A stretch of 64,000 nt of DNA from Stromatinia cepivora (taxonomy: Eukaryota > Ascomycota > Leotiomycetes > Helotiales > Sclerotiniaceae), in assembly GCA_014898415.1 (NCBI GenBank), contig RCTD01000035.1:62001-126000 (forward strand). Reading direction: 5' to 3'. Made by a program: the position numbers and the translations under genes. How positions within the stretch are numbered: position 1 is the stretch's first letter; every line of letters begins with the position of its first letter. Of the stretch, positions 22,562-35,291 are shown in pieces. Below the pieces are notes generated by a model, which made no database searches, was not told the DNA's origin, and worked only from the letters and a program-made list of their open reading frames with translations.

Positions 22562-24074
22562 CTATTCAACCATCTCGATATCATCCCCAGTTTGAACATG
22601 CTCTTGGGTTGCAACTGGAGCTTCATTTGTAGTGCCATTGACATTTTCTTCCTGTTTGGATCCATTCCCAAAGTAATCATCCATCTCGGCATCGAGTTCT
22701 TCTTGTGTTTTCTTTGGTCTACCATCTCTTGCAGGTTTCTCTCCTCCACGACCAGCATTACGCTCGCCTCTCTCTCTTCTTGCACCAGGCCTGCGACCAT
22801 CTCTTCCTCGGCGTGGTAAAGGACTACGTGAGCGTCTTCTTCTGTCTCCTCGGTCTCCTCGATCTCCTGGAACATATCGATCGACATTTTCAGGCGGTGG
22901 TTTGCTGACATCAGAATGTCTGATTGGAGGAGATAAAGAACGAGAACGAGGAAGAGTCATGCGATCAGCAAGGGAACGACCTGCTCCTGCTGATTCATAC
23001 TGGTTTCTACCTCCACGACCCCTTGATGGACCTTCTGGCACGGATCTCAAGCGGATTGGTTGACCTAGAAAGTATTAGAAACATTATAGGTGATAATGCA
23101 TGTAACTCTTACCATTGGCATTTGCGCCGTGGAACTCCTCAATGGCTCTCTTCGCATCCCTTGGGTCTTCATAAGTTACATACGCGATTCCCTCCGACCG
23201 TCCAGCTCGGTCGTAAACGAGCTTCAAAAAAGCAACGCGGCCAATGCGCTCGAAAAGACCCTAATAGAATTTTAGCAAAAGAAATTATCCGGTCCCTCTG
23301 TATTTCATACCTCCAGTTCTTCTTCTGTTAAATCGTAATGTACATTAAACTCGACCAAATCTTTGCACTGTTTCTATTTTATGTTATTATGTAGTGCCAA
23401 CTGGAGAAGTATAGATTGCATACAATGGTCTTTCATCTTCGTAGTTGCGTCTTTCTGGGCGATTCGAAGAACGGGCATCTGGAATATTTGTGAGCTACAA
23501 AGTCGGAAAGGTATAAAAGTATGGAAGTGATGCGTACTTCGATCATCGTATTTGTCATGCACCCATTCCCTAATAATGTCAGTTACTTTCCGATACAATT
23601 GGATAATCTAAAACTTACGAGTCTATGTTTCTAGAATCATCTCCTCGATTTGGCTGCCAAAGGAGAGGGGGCGTGGGTTAGCTATTTATTCTATTTACGT
23701 ACTATCCATGAACCGTCGAGGCGTCATACGCTGATTGAAGCAGCGATGCGATGTGAGAACATTCGGGGAGGAATTAAGTATATGAGGATTGAGGAGGTGT
23801 ATGCACCTGGAGCGGTGAAATGTGAGCGAATGGACTCGAGATTCGAGACTCGAGAAGAATTAAAATAGAGCTCTTACCTTTCTTACACCGTCACGAGGAA
23901 AGTCATTGCGATTGTTTCTGCGGCCTTGTCGACCTCGATTTCCACCATTTCTCTGCTGCTCAAAGACATCAGTATTATGTCGTGTTGCAAGGCTGAGACA
24001 ACATTTTCTAGGCGTCGAGTTTTGACAGGGCTTACCTGGCGATCACCGGTGATTTCATCAAGACTTCGATCCAT
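22562..24074 (-). CDS. mRNA export adaptor Yra1/ALY (THO complex subunit 4 type)
   Basis: Eight exons in transcript order: 24074-24036, 23955-23878, 23653-23619, 23569-23538, 23478-23420, 23367-23311, 23260-23113 and 23064-22562. Together they give 316 residues. The N-terminus MDRSLDEI is the UAP56/Sub2-binding box. Arg/Gly-rich linkers follow, then one RRM: RNP2-like LVEFNV and HYDLTEEELEGLF, RNP1 region RSEGIAYVTYE, ending ANANGQPIRL. The tail is RS/RG-rich and closes with KKTQEELDAEMDDYF, the second conserved Sub2-binding box. Such proteins couple splicing and transcription to nuclear mRNA export. Exon 2 has a CAGCAG (NAGNAG) acceptor. The exon 5 to 6 junction works in frame only with a GC donor (see findings). 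Confidence 0.88.
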
Positions 24075-24368
24075 TCTTAAGCGTCGAAAAGGATATTAGT
24101 TTTTAAAGGGCGTTTTCTTTAATATATTGACTTGTATAAGCTGAAGTCTCATGTGCAAGTATCCAAGTACTCTTTGCTATGAGATCAAATACGTCAACTT
24201 TTGGAGTCGCGACGAGGATTCGATGATGGTCTGTGCGTATATATCATGTGATCATTCATGCATATCCGTTCCTGTTCCGAAACCACCAACAATTGCATTG
24301 TAGTCCACATAATCTAGAGACGAGATTCCATACATTCAGCATCATTTTCTTATATCAATCTTCTTAAA
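24075..24368. promoter_or_regulatory. Divergent promoter between ALY and dehydrogenase genes
   Basis: Only 294 bp separate the two start codons, so the genes share a bidirectional promoter region. A CATGTGATCA element is present near 24245. No other site is clear. Confidence 0.5.
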
Positions 24369-25793
24369 ATGCCACCACTTGCCACTGTTGGTATTATTTC
24401 CATTGGAGAAATGGGTATGGGCGTCGCAAAGTTGCTTATTGCCCATAATTATCGTGTTGTGACGAATATTGAAGGTCGAAGGTTGGTTGTATTATCTTTT
24501 ATGACTCAAGCTATTAACTATCCGCTCAATAAAGCTGCAATGTTTAAGAGAAATTCTTTTCTTAAGATTGCTCTCAATGGGAGAGAATAGCCCCATGGAG
24601 CGAGGAGGTATGAACATGCAAAGAGCTGTTATTATCATGTTTGGAATGAAAACACCGGATATCTATGATGAAGGGGCCATTCTCGTTCTTCCGTTCTAAA
24701 GTAGTTCACAGTGGGATAAGGAGTTTCTACTACACTTTGAAAACATCAAAGTCGATGGGTTAACTTCCCTGCGGATCCATATTCATTCCAATAGCTCCTC
24801 TTTCAAAACTTCGTTATTTTACAATGAACTCACCTTATTTCACTCAGCCAAGACACACATCAGCGCGCTCAAAAATCCAACATTGAACTTCTACCTACAG
24901 ATACCTCCTTAGTCTCACAATCGGACTACATTCTCTCTATTGTTCCACCTCGCGATGCACTATCACTGGCAACTCGGATTACTACCGCCTTTAACTCACT
25001 CTCTCCACCAAAATCCTCTCCCCTCTATTATCTCGACCTCAACGCCATAGCCCCTGCTACTGCCCGCTCAGTCGCTTCTCATATCAATGCGACATCACCA
25101 TCCATCAGATTTATCGATGGTGGAATTCTTGGCGGTGCTCCCAAACTCAAAACCGATACCACCACTCCCAATACCACAGCATCCATTGATCCAAACCAAG
25201 AGCACACTTGGAGTCGTCCTTCAATCCCCATCTCCGGACCTCATGAACTTTCCAAAGCTCCTGTATCCGGTACGCATTTAGCAGATCTTTTAAATACTAA
25301 TTATCTAGGTGAAGAGATTGGTAAGGCATCGGGTCTTAAATGTTGTTTTGCCAGTACGACAAAAGGGTTTACTGCCTTATGCATTCAAGCATTTACGTCG
25401 GCTCAAAGATTGGGAGTTTTAGGAGAATTAGAAAAGGAGATGAGTGAGAGGGTACCTGGATTATGGAAATCGGTAGGCGGAGGAATGACAGGTATGCCAC
25501 CGAAAGCTTATAGGTGGATAAGAGAAATGGAGGAAATTGGAATGTGTCATGGGGAAACGGGGTTTTCTGGTGGAGAAACTACTGGTGGAAAGGGAGAGGA
25601 GGGAAAAGGAATCTTCGGAGAAATCGCCGACGTTTACCGAACCGTAGCAGATGAGACAGTTCTCGGAGAGGAAAAAACCGAAAAGAGAAAAAGAGGAACG
25701 ACGGTACAAGATGTGGCTCAATGCATGACAGAGGGGTTAGCAAGCAAGAGAGCCAAGAAGGGGTTAGCAAGCAAGAGAGCCAAGAAGGAATAG
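24369..25793 (+). CDS. 6-phosphogluconate dehydrogenase-like NAD(P)-binding protein with DUF1932-type C-terminus
   Basis: Two exons (24369-24481 and 24848-25793) give 352 residues. The N-terminal Rossmann motif GIISIGEMGMG (about 8-18) and the SIVPPRDAL, YLDLNAIAP and DGGILGGAP segments place it in the beta-hydroxyacid dehydrogenase/6PGDH superfamily. The C-terminal half (GLKCCFASTTKGFTALCIQAF) matches the all-helical DUF1932 type. The usual catalytic Lys region is present, but the substrate is unknown. The 366-nt intron is long for this window and starts with an unusual GTTGGT donor; the acceptor CTCAG restores frame (EGR-S-QDTHQRAQ). The last 18 residues are a tandem 9-residue duplication of the type GLASKRAKK. 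Confidence 0.8.
25734..25787. repeat. Exact 27-bp tandem duplication at the gene's 3' end
   Basis: Two perfect copies of a 27-nt unit beginning GGGTTAGCAAGC duplicate nine Lys/Arg-rich codons without changing the frame. It may add a second basic patch resembling a nuclear localisation signal. Confidence 0.9.
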
Positions 25794-27102
25794 GTTCAGT
25801 TACTCCTATTACGGAATATAAATTTCCTCTCTTGTTTTGGTTTCATTTCGTCTCATCCCGTTTATTCTATTTACATAGCAAGATTTAGAGACGTGCAGGG
25901 AATAAACGAGTATAGAATGTTGGAAGGGATTCCATTAAATCCATCGATACAACATTATAGATAGCCGATTCGAGACAAATCTAATCACTTTGCTTGAAAA
26001 TACATCAATTTGTTTCTGTTCATCGGATACACGGTAAAATGACCGTCACAAACTAGAGGTTCTTGATGTGAAAAATCAAAAGCCAAAAACCAAACGAATT
26101 TTCCGAATTTTCCATCGCTTTCGTAAAATCCTCAATCTATGTCCCCCTTCATGAATCTCCTACTCCGAAATCCTCACCTCAGCGCCACAGAACCTTATCT
26201 AATTCACATTTTGTTAACTGCTAATGCATAACACAGGTATTGACTTCCTTAACAAATTCACACAGTGCCACAAATCGGCCAGTATATTGTAAGACTATAA
26301 TTAAACTTGAATATATATTTCCTATTCTACTTCTCTTTTAAAAATTTGAGGAATTTGTTGTTATTTTCTGCTTTGGGTATTTATATTTGTTTGTTTGTAT
26401 GTATGTATTGTGTAGGTTTTCTTAATCTTTTTTTTTTTTTGGCTAGATAGATAGATGGTGGGTGTACTTACTCTGTGATTGTTTTATATGTATAGTTGAT
26501 TACCTAGAGAAAGTGTCTTCAGAGATGGATGTATATTTTGTTATAAGATTATAATTATCTTTTTATTGAATGGTGTGAAATATATAATTGTGATGTAATA
26601 TAGATAATGTAATATAATTTGATCTTCTGATATTCAGAATATTTAATTGTATTAATTCTTACTATTTCATATCTACGAAATCTCATTTACTCATTCACTC
26701 ATTTATACATTCCTCAGGCTCTCCACCTCTTCTTCTTCTTCATTATATATAAATACTATAGATACATGGATACAAAAGTTTCAAATACACAGTTATATAA
26801 TAATAGTAATGGTAAAAATAATACAAGACCCAAGAAAAGAAAAAAAAAAAACTAAAAAGAAAGAAAAGAAAAAGAATATATAAAATGTATCCTCCAGACC
26901 CAATCAATAACTTTTCGCTCGCTCAACACATTTGTATGATATCATTATCCTATCTGCATGCATACCTACAAATCTCCTTCTCCTTAGAATATGAATATGG
27001 AAATGGAAATGTAAAAAGAAAGCTCCATTATTAACCTCCCAACCTTTCAACCTCATCAAGCATGCACAAGCTCACAAGCTCATAAGTTTACAACCTCACA
27101 CC
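25794..27102. other. AT-rich intergenic region between convergent genes
   Basis: It contains poly-T (about 26430), poly-A (about 26840) and AT-rich DNA. No coding or RNA gene is seen. Confidence 0.6.
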
Positions 27103-30100
27103 TCACAACCACAAAGCCAAAACCACAAAAGAAACCTGTAAATACAACACTCCCCACCCCTTCATCCCCAACCACATCCCCACACTCTTCCCCCTCACAC
27201 CAGCACTCTTCTTCCTCGCTGCCTCCGTCTGTCCCCCCGCCCCCACAGTCATAGTCCCCACAACCACAATTCCCGTCCCCCCAGCCGCCAAACTCAAAAT
27301 ATCCCCACCCTCCGTGACTATCCCCCCAGCCGTAAGTGTCTGACCACCAATCATCACACTGCTAACCGGAACCACATGCAGCAAACTAGCCGTACTCGTC
27401 ACAAACCCCGAATTAGCATTTACCACCACGGCATTCCCAGTAGGAGATAGAGAAACGGTGGATCCGTCGACGGTGATGACAGATCCGGGTTTGAGGGTTT
27501 GAGAACCGATTAGCACGCCGGATGCTGAGTTTTTGGTGTAGGTTGAGGATCCAATCACAACTATGTTGGAAGGGAGTGAGGTGGTTGTGCTGGGTGGGAG
27601 GGTGATGATGGTTGAGCCGGTGGTTATTGCTCCACCTTGTGTGAGTGTGGCGCTTCCGATTAGGAAAGCGGAGTTACTGAAATCGGCTGTTACGCTTGAA
27701 GTTCCGACTACAACGACAGCAGGGAGAGGTTCGGTGGTGGTTGATAAGACGACTTTGGCACCGCTAGATGGAGAAGAGGGTGAGGGTGTAGCACTTGTAG
27801 TTGCGCCATTGATGATAATTGCAGATCCGGATGGAGCAACTGAGATTCGTTCCCCGCTAACGGTGGCTTCGGAACCGGGCTTGATGGTTTGGGTACCGAT
27901 GACGAAGTCAGAGGTTTTTTGACTGAGTGTTAGGGAATTAACTACAACGGGAGCGATGGTTGTTTGGCCTGGTGAGGGTTTGACAGTTGTAGGTGTGATT
28001 GTTGGGTTTGAGGCTGCAGTTGTCACACCAGGGTTTGTTTTTACACCGGTGGGAGATACTTGGATACTGGGGATTGCGGCACCTGTGTCGGATGGTAGAG
28101 GTCCTTTTTCTGTGGCACCTGTTTGAATGCCGGGGTTGCTGGCTATGGGCTGAGTACCAATTATGTCGGCTGTTCCGGTTGAGCCTAAAAGAAGTGTACT
28201 TTTGTCACTTGGTAGACCAACTGGTATTCCTACAGCGGATGTACTGGTTCCAGAGTTTCCAGTAGATGAAGGTGGAGATGCGGGGCTTCCAGTTACAGTG
28301 TTGGTTGGATTGCTTACAGATGCGGTATCTGCTGGCTTTGACCCGGAGGGAACTACAGTCGATGCAGGAACTGTAGATTCTAATGATGGCGCATTTGTGG
28401 TAGTATTAATTGATTTAGTTTCAGGCACAGATATAGGGTTTGTCGTTCCTGGTGGTGAAACATTGCTCGTTGTTGCAGCGGAATTAGACAAAGATGATGA
28501 TGCAACAGATGGAGAAACTGTGGATCCTAATGATGGTGCGTTTGTTGCAATATCAGCCGGGCTTGTTCCTGTAACAGAAAAAGGAATTGTAGTCGATGGA
28601 GGAGGAGTATTATTGACTGTTGTACCTGTGTTGCTCACAAGTGGCGCTGCTGATGAGGAAACCGTAGATCCTGGGGGTGCCAAGCTGGTCGCGCTATCAG
28701 CAGACTTTGTCCCTGGAATAGACACAGGATTTGAAGTTACTTGTGGAGTTGATATAGCCTTAGCAGTTTCAGTACGAGCTTGACTAGTAGGTGCTATTGT
28801 TGGAGCTATTTGAGATGTATCTCCACCGCTAGCACCGGTCTTTGAAATCACAGAACTAACTGCAGGAGTGGCGGGTGAGTCTGGTGACTTTGTGGTGACT
28901 GAATTCGAAGCAGTTGCATCAGGTGCCTTGGTAGTCCCCGGATTAGCAGTTGGAGCATCAGGTGACTTAGTTGTAGTTTGGACAACCGAAGCACTAATGG
29001 CTGAGACGGAGATAGGGGCATCAAGAGACTTAGTAGTGACTGCATTGGATGTAGGAGCATCAGGTAATTTGCTCGTAGCCGACACAGACGTTGGAGCATC
29101 AGGTGGTTTGCTCGTAGTAGGAATAACACCACTTGCTGGATTAGAACTAAGAGCACCAGGTAATTTGCTCGTAGCTGACATAGATGTTGGAGCATTAAGT
29201 GATTTGCTCGTAGCAGGAACAACACTACTTGTTGGGTTAGAAATAGGGGCATCAGGTGAATTGCTTGGGGCCGGCAAAGATGTTTGAGTATCAGGCGATT
29301 TGCTCGTAGCTGAATTGGAACTAGAAGGTAATGCTGTCGAAAAAGGAACCGTAGATCCTGAGAGTGAGACAATGGTTGCTGTGTGAGCAGATTTAGTCCC
29401 AGGTACAGATATAGGAATTGTTGGATTACTTGTCGTAGAGACTATTGTCAGTGTATCTGGTGACTTGCTTGCTGAGCTAGTAGTTGGTGCAGTGGTTTTA
29501 AGGACAGACGTAGGCGCATCTTGCGATTTGCTGGCTGGATTGGAAGTAGCTTCATTGGACGTCGCCGGATTAGATGTAGTAGGGTTAATCTTAGGTACGC
29601 TACTACTAGTAGTATCAACCACCTTTGAAGTAGCAGAACTACTGATTGAAACTGTAATACTGGTAGGTGAAGTCGAAACCGGTGTCTTTGAAGTGGAAAA
29701 GAGTGAATCAAGAGTGATAGTATGTGGACATGCCGGTAAGACTTGGCCAACAGCCGAAAGAGTTGCCGTACAACCCGAAATAACACTCGTATTCATGTCT
29801 GTCGATGATGGTTTAGAGACAGAGGTTTGAGTGGAAGTGGGGTTTGTGTTTGATTCGCCCTGTAAAGTCGCAGATGTCTTTGATGAGAGTGATATCAATG
29901 AATTTGATTTAGAGCTTTCAATTGAAGTCTGAACTTTACTCGTAGGTAACGCAGTGGGTTCTGTTACTCCCTTTGTTGACCCTGTTTTAGAAATAACTTC
30001 TGAAGTTAAAATCTTTGTTGTATGCGAGGTAGTTGATTCTTTCTCGGATGACGACTTGATAGACGTAAGAGGTGAAGAGATTGAAGTCTTAGATTTCTCA

Positions 30101-32557
30101 CCGGTAGTAGAAAAAACTTCACCAGTAGCCTTGCTAAGTGACGAGGAGGATAGAGAGGTTCCCTCGGCCGTCTTTTTAGTCTCAGTATTTTCTGGACGAT
30201 TGGATGAGGAAGTGCTGGTTGAATGAACTTCTGTGCTCTTTATAGATGTGGATAATCCCTCAACTGAGCTACTATGCTTTGAAATTTCGCTGACTGAGGA
30301 TTTCACACTTGTAGAAGCAGTTTCAGGTACTTGGGTAAAAGCAGACGGTATTTGAGTACTGCTCGCAAGCTTTGTACTATCAGTGGTAGTTTCTGAAGGC
30401 TTTCCTCGAGTAGGAGCCTCAGCAGTTTTACTCGTGATTTTTGACTCCGATGTACTTTGTCCTTGTAAACTCGAGCTATGAGATGTAGTGTCTGATTGCT
30501 TGATTGTAGATGACGCGTGCCCTTGAAAAGTAGTGGCAGCGTCGGAAGTTGGGTTGAAAGTGCTTGGCTGTTTCTTTGAAGATATCTCTTGCGTGTTTTG
30601 ACTTTGGATCTTTGAAGATACTGAAGTCGTTTGAGCTCCAACAGTAGAAGTGCTCGATTTCGAATCGTTGTTTGATTGAGTTTGAGTTGATGCCTGAGGT
30701 GGTTTTGAGGTTGAGAGACCTAAAACCGATGAAGCTGATGATGCCGATTTGCTTGAGTCTGATTTAAGATCTCGTGTCGTTGGAACAGAAGAGGTTTCGG
30801 AGGTTACGGAAGAAGGGAACGCCGACGATGAAGCCGACGAAGTTGATCTGCTTGATTCCGATTTAAGATCTCGTGTCGTTGGAGAAGAAGATGTCTCAGA
30901 GGTTTGCGAAGTTGGGAAAGTTGATGATATCACTGACGAGACGAATGAGCTTGATTCCGGTTTACTTTCACTCGTGGTTTGAATAGAAGATTCAGATGTC
31001 TTTGATGTTAAAGTAGTCGACGATATCTTCAAAGACTCCGAACTGATCTTTGATTTACTTTCAAGTGTAGTTTGAATGAAAGATTCAGATGTTTTGGGGA
31101 TCGAAACAGCAGTTGTAGATACCGACGAAGAAGATGTTAAGCTAGATTCCGATTTGACTTCATGTGTTGTCTGAGCAGAGGAAGAATCAGGTGTTTTAGA
31201 CGTCAAGGTAGTTGATGATGTCTTTGAAGGCTCGGAGCTGGTCTCCGATCTCGATTCACGTCTCGATTGAACGGAAGTCTCAGATGCTCTTGAAAGAGAG
31301 CTAACTGTAGAAGAAATTGACGATTGTACCGAGCTGGATTCAGACTTAGACTCGTGTGTTGATTGAACAGAAGATTCGGATGTTTTTGACGTCGGGATAG
31401 TTGATGATGCTTTTGATGATATCGAATTAGACTTGAAGCTCGATTTTGGGTTCACGGTAAGAGAAGCTGGAGCAGTCGGCTCGGGGATCTTTGGTCCTGA
31501 AGACGATAAGGAAAGTAACGTTGTTGATGAAGCAAAATTAGAATTCTTGGACGTGATCAATTCGCTGTTCGAGGTAGCACTAAGAGTTGACGATGCAGAA
31601 TTGGTTGTCTTGGATGAAATAGATATAATCAAAGACTCGGACTTTGAAATATCAGTATGCACCGATAATAAAGATGAACCGACACTCTTCGAGGAAGGAA
31701 GTAGTGTTGTTGAGCCCGCTGGTGATGCCGTGAATGTAAAGGCTTGTGTTGTGGTGCCGCCAGGTAAGGCCGTCGAAGAAAGAGATTTTGAAGATAACTC
31801 AGATGTCTTTGATAATGAAGGTTCGCCCGGTATACTTGTATGTGAAGCAGTGGGTGTGGTAGAGACACTCGAAGGTGGGTTGTAATTACTAAGTGGTTTT
31901 GAAGCCAATGAACTTATTGGTTCAATTGACTGAGAGGTGATAGAACTAGAATGAGCGACAGCAGTACTTGAGAGTGTACTGGAAGCCTCAACGGAAGTCT
32001 TTGAAGATTTAAGTATCGAGGAGACTGAGTGAGAACTGGCAGAGCTCAACTTGGTTTCCGGAGTGGCAGTAGTAGTATGTGCCGATGTCTTCAATGTCGA
32101 TGCTTGGGCCGATGTAGAAACGGCCGCCTTCTCGGAGGTAGATGCCTCTGTGGCACCTTTACTATTATTTGGAACTGACGCAGGTGTATAAACGATAGTG
32201 ACAGTGGTAGGACAAGCTTCTCTTGCAGCTATTATAGGCTGGCCACTTGTTGAAGTGACTGTTGCCGTACAAGATATAGACAATGTGCTAGATGAAATGA
32301 GTGTGGTGGTCGGAGACCCTTTTGATGATATGACAGAAGAAATTGTATGCGACGATGAGGTTTCATTAGTATACCTTCGAACTAATACAACATCTAGGAG
32401 GAAAGAATGTATCAGCAGATGTAACACTTTACGCCACAAGATGAACCAAACCCACGAATCAATATTGATTAGTCTTACCTTGGTCTAGGTTGGGAAATGC
32501 ATTTACTGAATGTAGAAGAGACAGGGTGCCTAGAAAAATCCCTAGCAAAAATTTCAT
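27103..32557 (-). CDS. Very large Ser/Thr-rich GPI-anchored cell wall protein (adhesin-like)
   Basis: Two exons: 32557-32479, encoding a clear signal peptide (MKFLLGIFLGTLSLLHSVNA), and 32393-27103; together 1,789 residues. The mature chain is overwhelmingly Ser/Thr, as expected of a heavily O-glycosylated stalk. It has degenerate internal repeats: KTSESS...TTxESKxESSS units of about 30 residues (roughly 390-600) and SKxPDAPTS units (roughly 1050-1220). Two short Cys-bearing motifs (CTAT...ACPTTVT near 68-90 and CTAT...ACPHTIT near 900-915) interrupt the stalk. The last 300 residues contain beta-type repeats such as GSQTLKPGSVITVDG, common in fungal wall proteins. The extreme C-terminus (VLYLQVSFVVLALWL) is a GPI-attachment tail. 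Likely role: surface adhesion or wall structure. Confidence 0.88.
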
Positions 32558-35291
32558 GTTGAAAATCGGACGATACTCCGGGCATCAACCCGTTGCAAAA
32601 GTCTTATGAGAACATAGAATCGAAGAGATAAACGACGAGAGAAGGAGGAAAAGAACAAGATTGCAAGAGAAGGAGGTTCCTATATTCTTCTTGAAAGAAA
32701 TGAAACCCTGGGGCTGAGCTCACAAGCCTGCATCACGAAACAATCTCATGATGAAATTTGGGAGTGTATCAAAGAGTCAGGTTTGCAGATCAAGTCACTT
32801 GGTCGTTGGGAAGTAAGAAGTTAGATCCCCATCCCAAAAAATGACCAGGGGTTTTTCCCCTTCGCCATAGAATGAAAGGTTGATCAGCGAGTCTTTGTTA
32901 AACTATTTGCTGATGCAAGAGCCGATGCTGTGCCTGACACTAATGAGTTCGCAGCATAAATAGAGAGTGACTTGCTCAATTCGGTAACTTAAATCCATCG
33001 TAAGCAACATTCGTGGGCCAAATATAGAACCTGCATACCTCGTAAACAAATGAGTTGGAGGTTGAAGGATCAAGATCAAGGGAGGTTGCGAAAGCGGCTG
33101 TGCCAGTTTGTGATGGATGGGTGAATGAGACTCGGTTGAAAAATAATACAGTAATCCTAGTGGATACTGATAAAAGTTCCATACAGATGTGGCCCCCTGC
33201 AGAAAAAGGTACACGGCGTAAAAAAAACCAACGAGATACCTACATATAACGGTACAGACCGTTTCCGATCAATTTGGTATAGGTGTGGGTATGGTGCAGT
33301 ATGCTGGCTGCGCATTCTTCTCTTTTTCCAAAGATATTTTTGGAGGCGGAGACACTTGAGGTGACATCGCTGCATGTCGCTAGATACCTTGGAGTAAGAC
33401 GGAATCTCTAGAGATACATCTAAATAGGTACCATCGTGCGATAAAGCAATAAATCACATTAGCAGTACAATGGCAGGATCGTTATCATAAAGCTTATATG
33501 GCAAATCCGGAAAGTATAATAAACCCATCATTTCCTAAGGTCTTAAGTGTTGATGGAAGTGACGTTCTGTTGCATTTGTATCACAACATCCAAACATATG
33601 TGAGAGTAATGGAATCAACGGTATTGCGACAACAGGTCTAAAGCGAATACAGCTGTCTGTTGTGCATGAACAAGTAGTTGCACAGAATACTGGAATGGTC
33701 GATGGTTGACTTGTTGGGGGCTCCTTTTCGAGAATTTTGTTGCGATTATATTATATATTCAGAGATGATGTTGTTGTTGTATGGTGGTAGGTGTGTTTAA
33801 GTTTGTAAGAAGTTTTATTTTGGTGTGACCTTCATTAATAGTGTATTAGCGTATGATTACTAATCTGCCTGTGGAGGGAGATCTAAGCCTTCTGTGCCTT
33901 TGAGATTGTATACAGCATTCGTAAAAGGTTTTTGGTGAGACCTTATTGCTCATAAAAATGATTAAAATATATATCAGTATATGATTATTATTTAATCTTA
34001 AACTTTCCTTAATATCTAATATTTAATATTATTAATCTACTTCTAAAACCCTTCTGTGCCTTCTAGAGTAGCTTTCAAAATTCTTGAGGGCTACTCTATC
34101 CTGTAAAAGTGGCAATCATTCTCACTAAAGGCAGCCAGAGTTTCCGTCCCTTCCCACAACTCCTTCCCATTTCAGCCCATCTTTAGTTTTTATTTCCTTT
34201 CTAAATCTCAATTACCACCAAAGATCAACCGTCTTACGTTTCTCACTCATCATCATCCCTTTTCCACGTTTTCGTAAGGATTCAACTTCGATTCATCCGA
34301 TCCTTTGAATACAAGGGGACCATGCTTTTATGTGGGAAATCAAATGACACGAAGATATTGTTACATCGTCGCGGATTTAAAGAATCAACCCCCTGATTAT
34401 TCGAAGAAGAAGAAGAAGGTCAACGTGAAAATACTAGTTTGAAGGCCAGCATATTACTGCTTTCTTTTCAGTTGAATTTGTGAGAGTTTCAGTCAGGATT
34501 TCAAATCCCGATTCAATGGACTGAATAGCACTTAAACTTGGTGGCAGTGTTATGGAGAGAGCCTCGTTCTACCCCAGGTTTGCGTTTCAAATATTCAATT
34601 CAATTTGTTCTGTTACATTTTCCTAGATCCCATACTGTATGAGGAACTCGGAAGTTCATCCCAGTTAGTTAAAGCTACACAAAGCTTCATAAAGTCTTAT
34701 TACTACTGTACCGTTTTTTCGTCATCCGTCTACCAAGCGAGATAGATCTCCGCCCCAAAGTTATACAGACCTATGGTCTTATGAATCTTCCACTTCTACA
34801 AAATGACGGCTGAAGATTGGCTAGCCATATGCCACATATAGGTCATGACAAAGCAAAAGATAAATCCTTCTCACTAATTATGCTAACTATCACATCTCGC
34901 CCCTCTTTGTAAGTAGCCATTCTAAGCTCCAGGCAAATTTGATAGAAACTGGTATTTTTTCTTCCACCCATCCGCAGATCCTGGCACTTGAAATTATCTG
35001 ACATATGAGATAGTAGTATCATATAGTAGGTGCCCGGTATGCACAGCACGTTTTTTAATCCTTCAAGTTCTCGACCTTTCCCTCGTACATTACTTTTCTT
35101 TTAGACGTTCCCGTCTGGATGCAGATCTTGTCGGAAACTTGTGTTCAAGTTACACCTTTTTCGTGCCGTTTGAGCCTGTTTCCGTCTTTTCTCTTTCTTG
35201 TCTTTCCTTACCAGCTATTGTATCATAGCCAGCATGTTCTATCTTCTCAACAATTATTAATTCATGAAACTATCTTTATTGATATTTTCCA
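32558..35291. other. Intergenic region with divergent promoters
   Basis: 2.7 kb between the start codons of the wall protein (-) and the aspartic-protease-like gene (+). ORFs of 60-117 codons are unsupported. An AT-rich segment lies at 33960-34040. Confidence 0.55.

Noticed and set aside
28163..28783. 206-codon plus-strand ORF inside the wall-protein gene
   Set aside because: Antisense shadow of the repetitive Ser/Thr codons; no independent signal.
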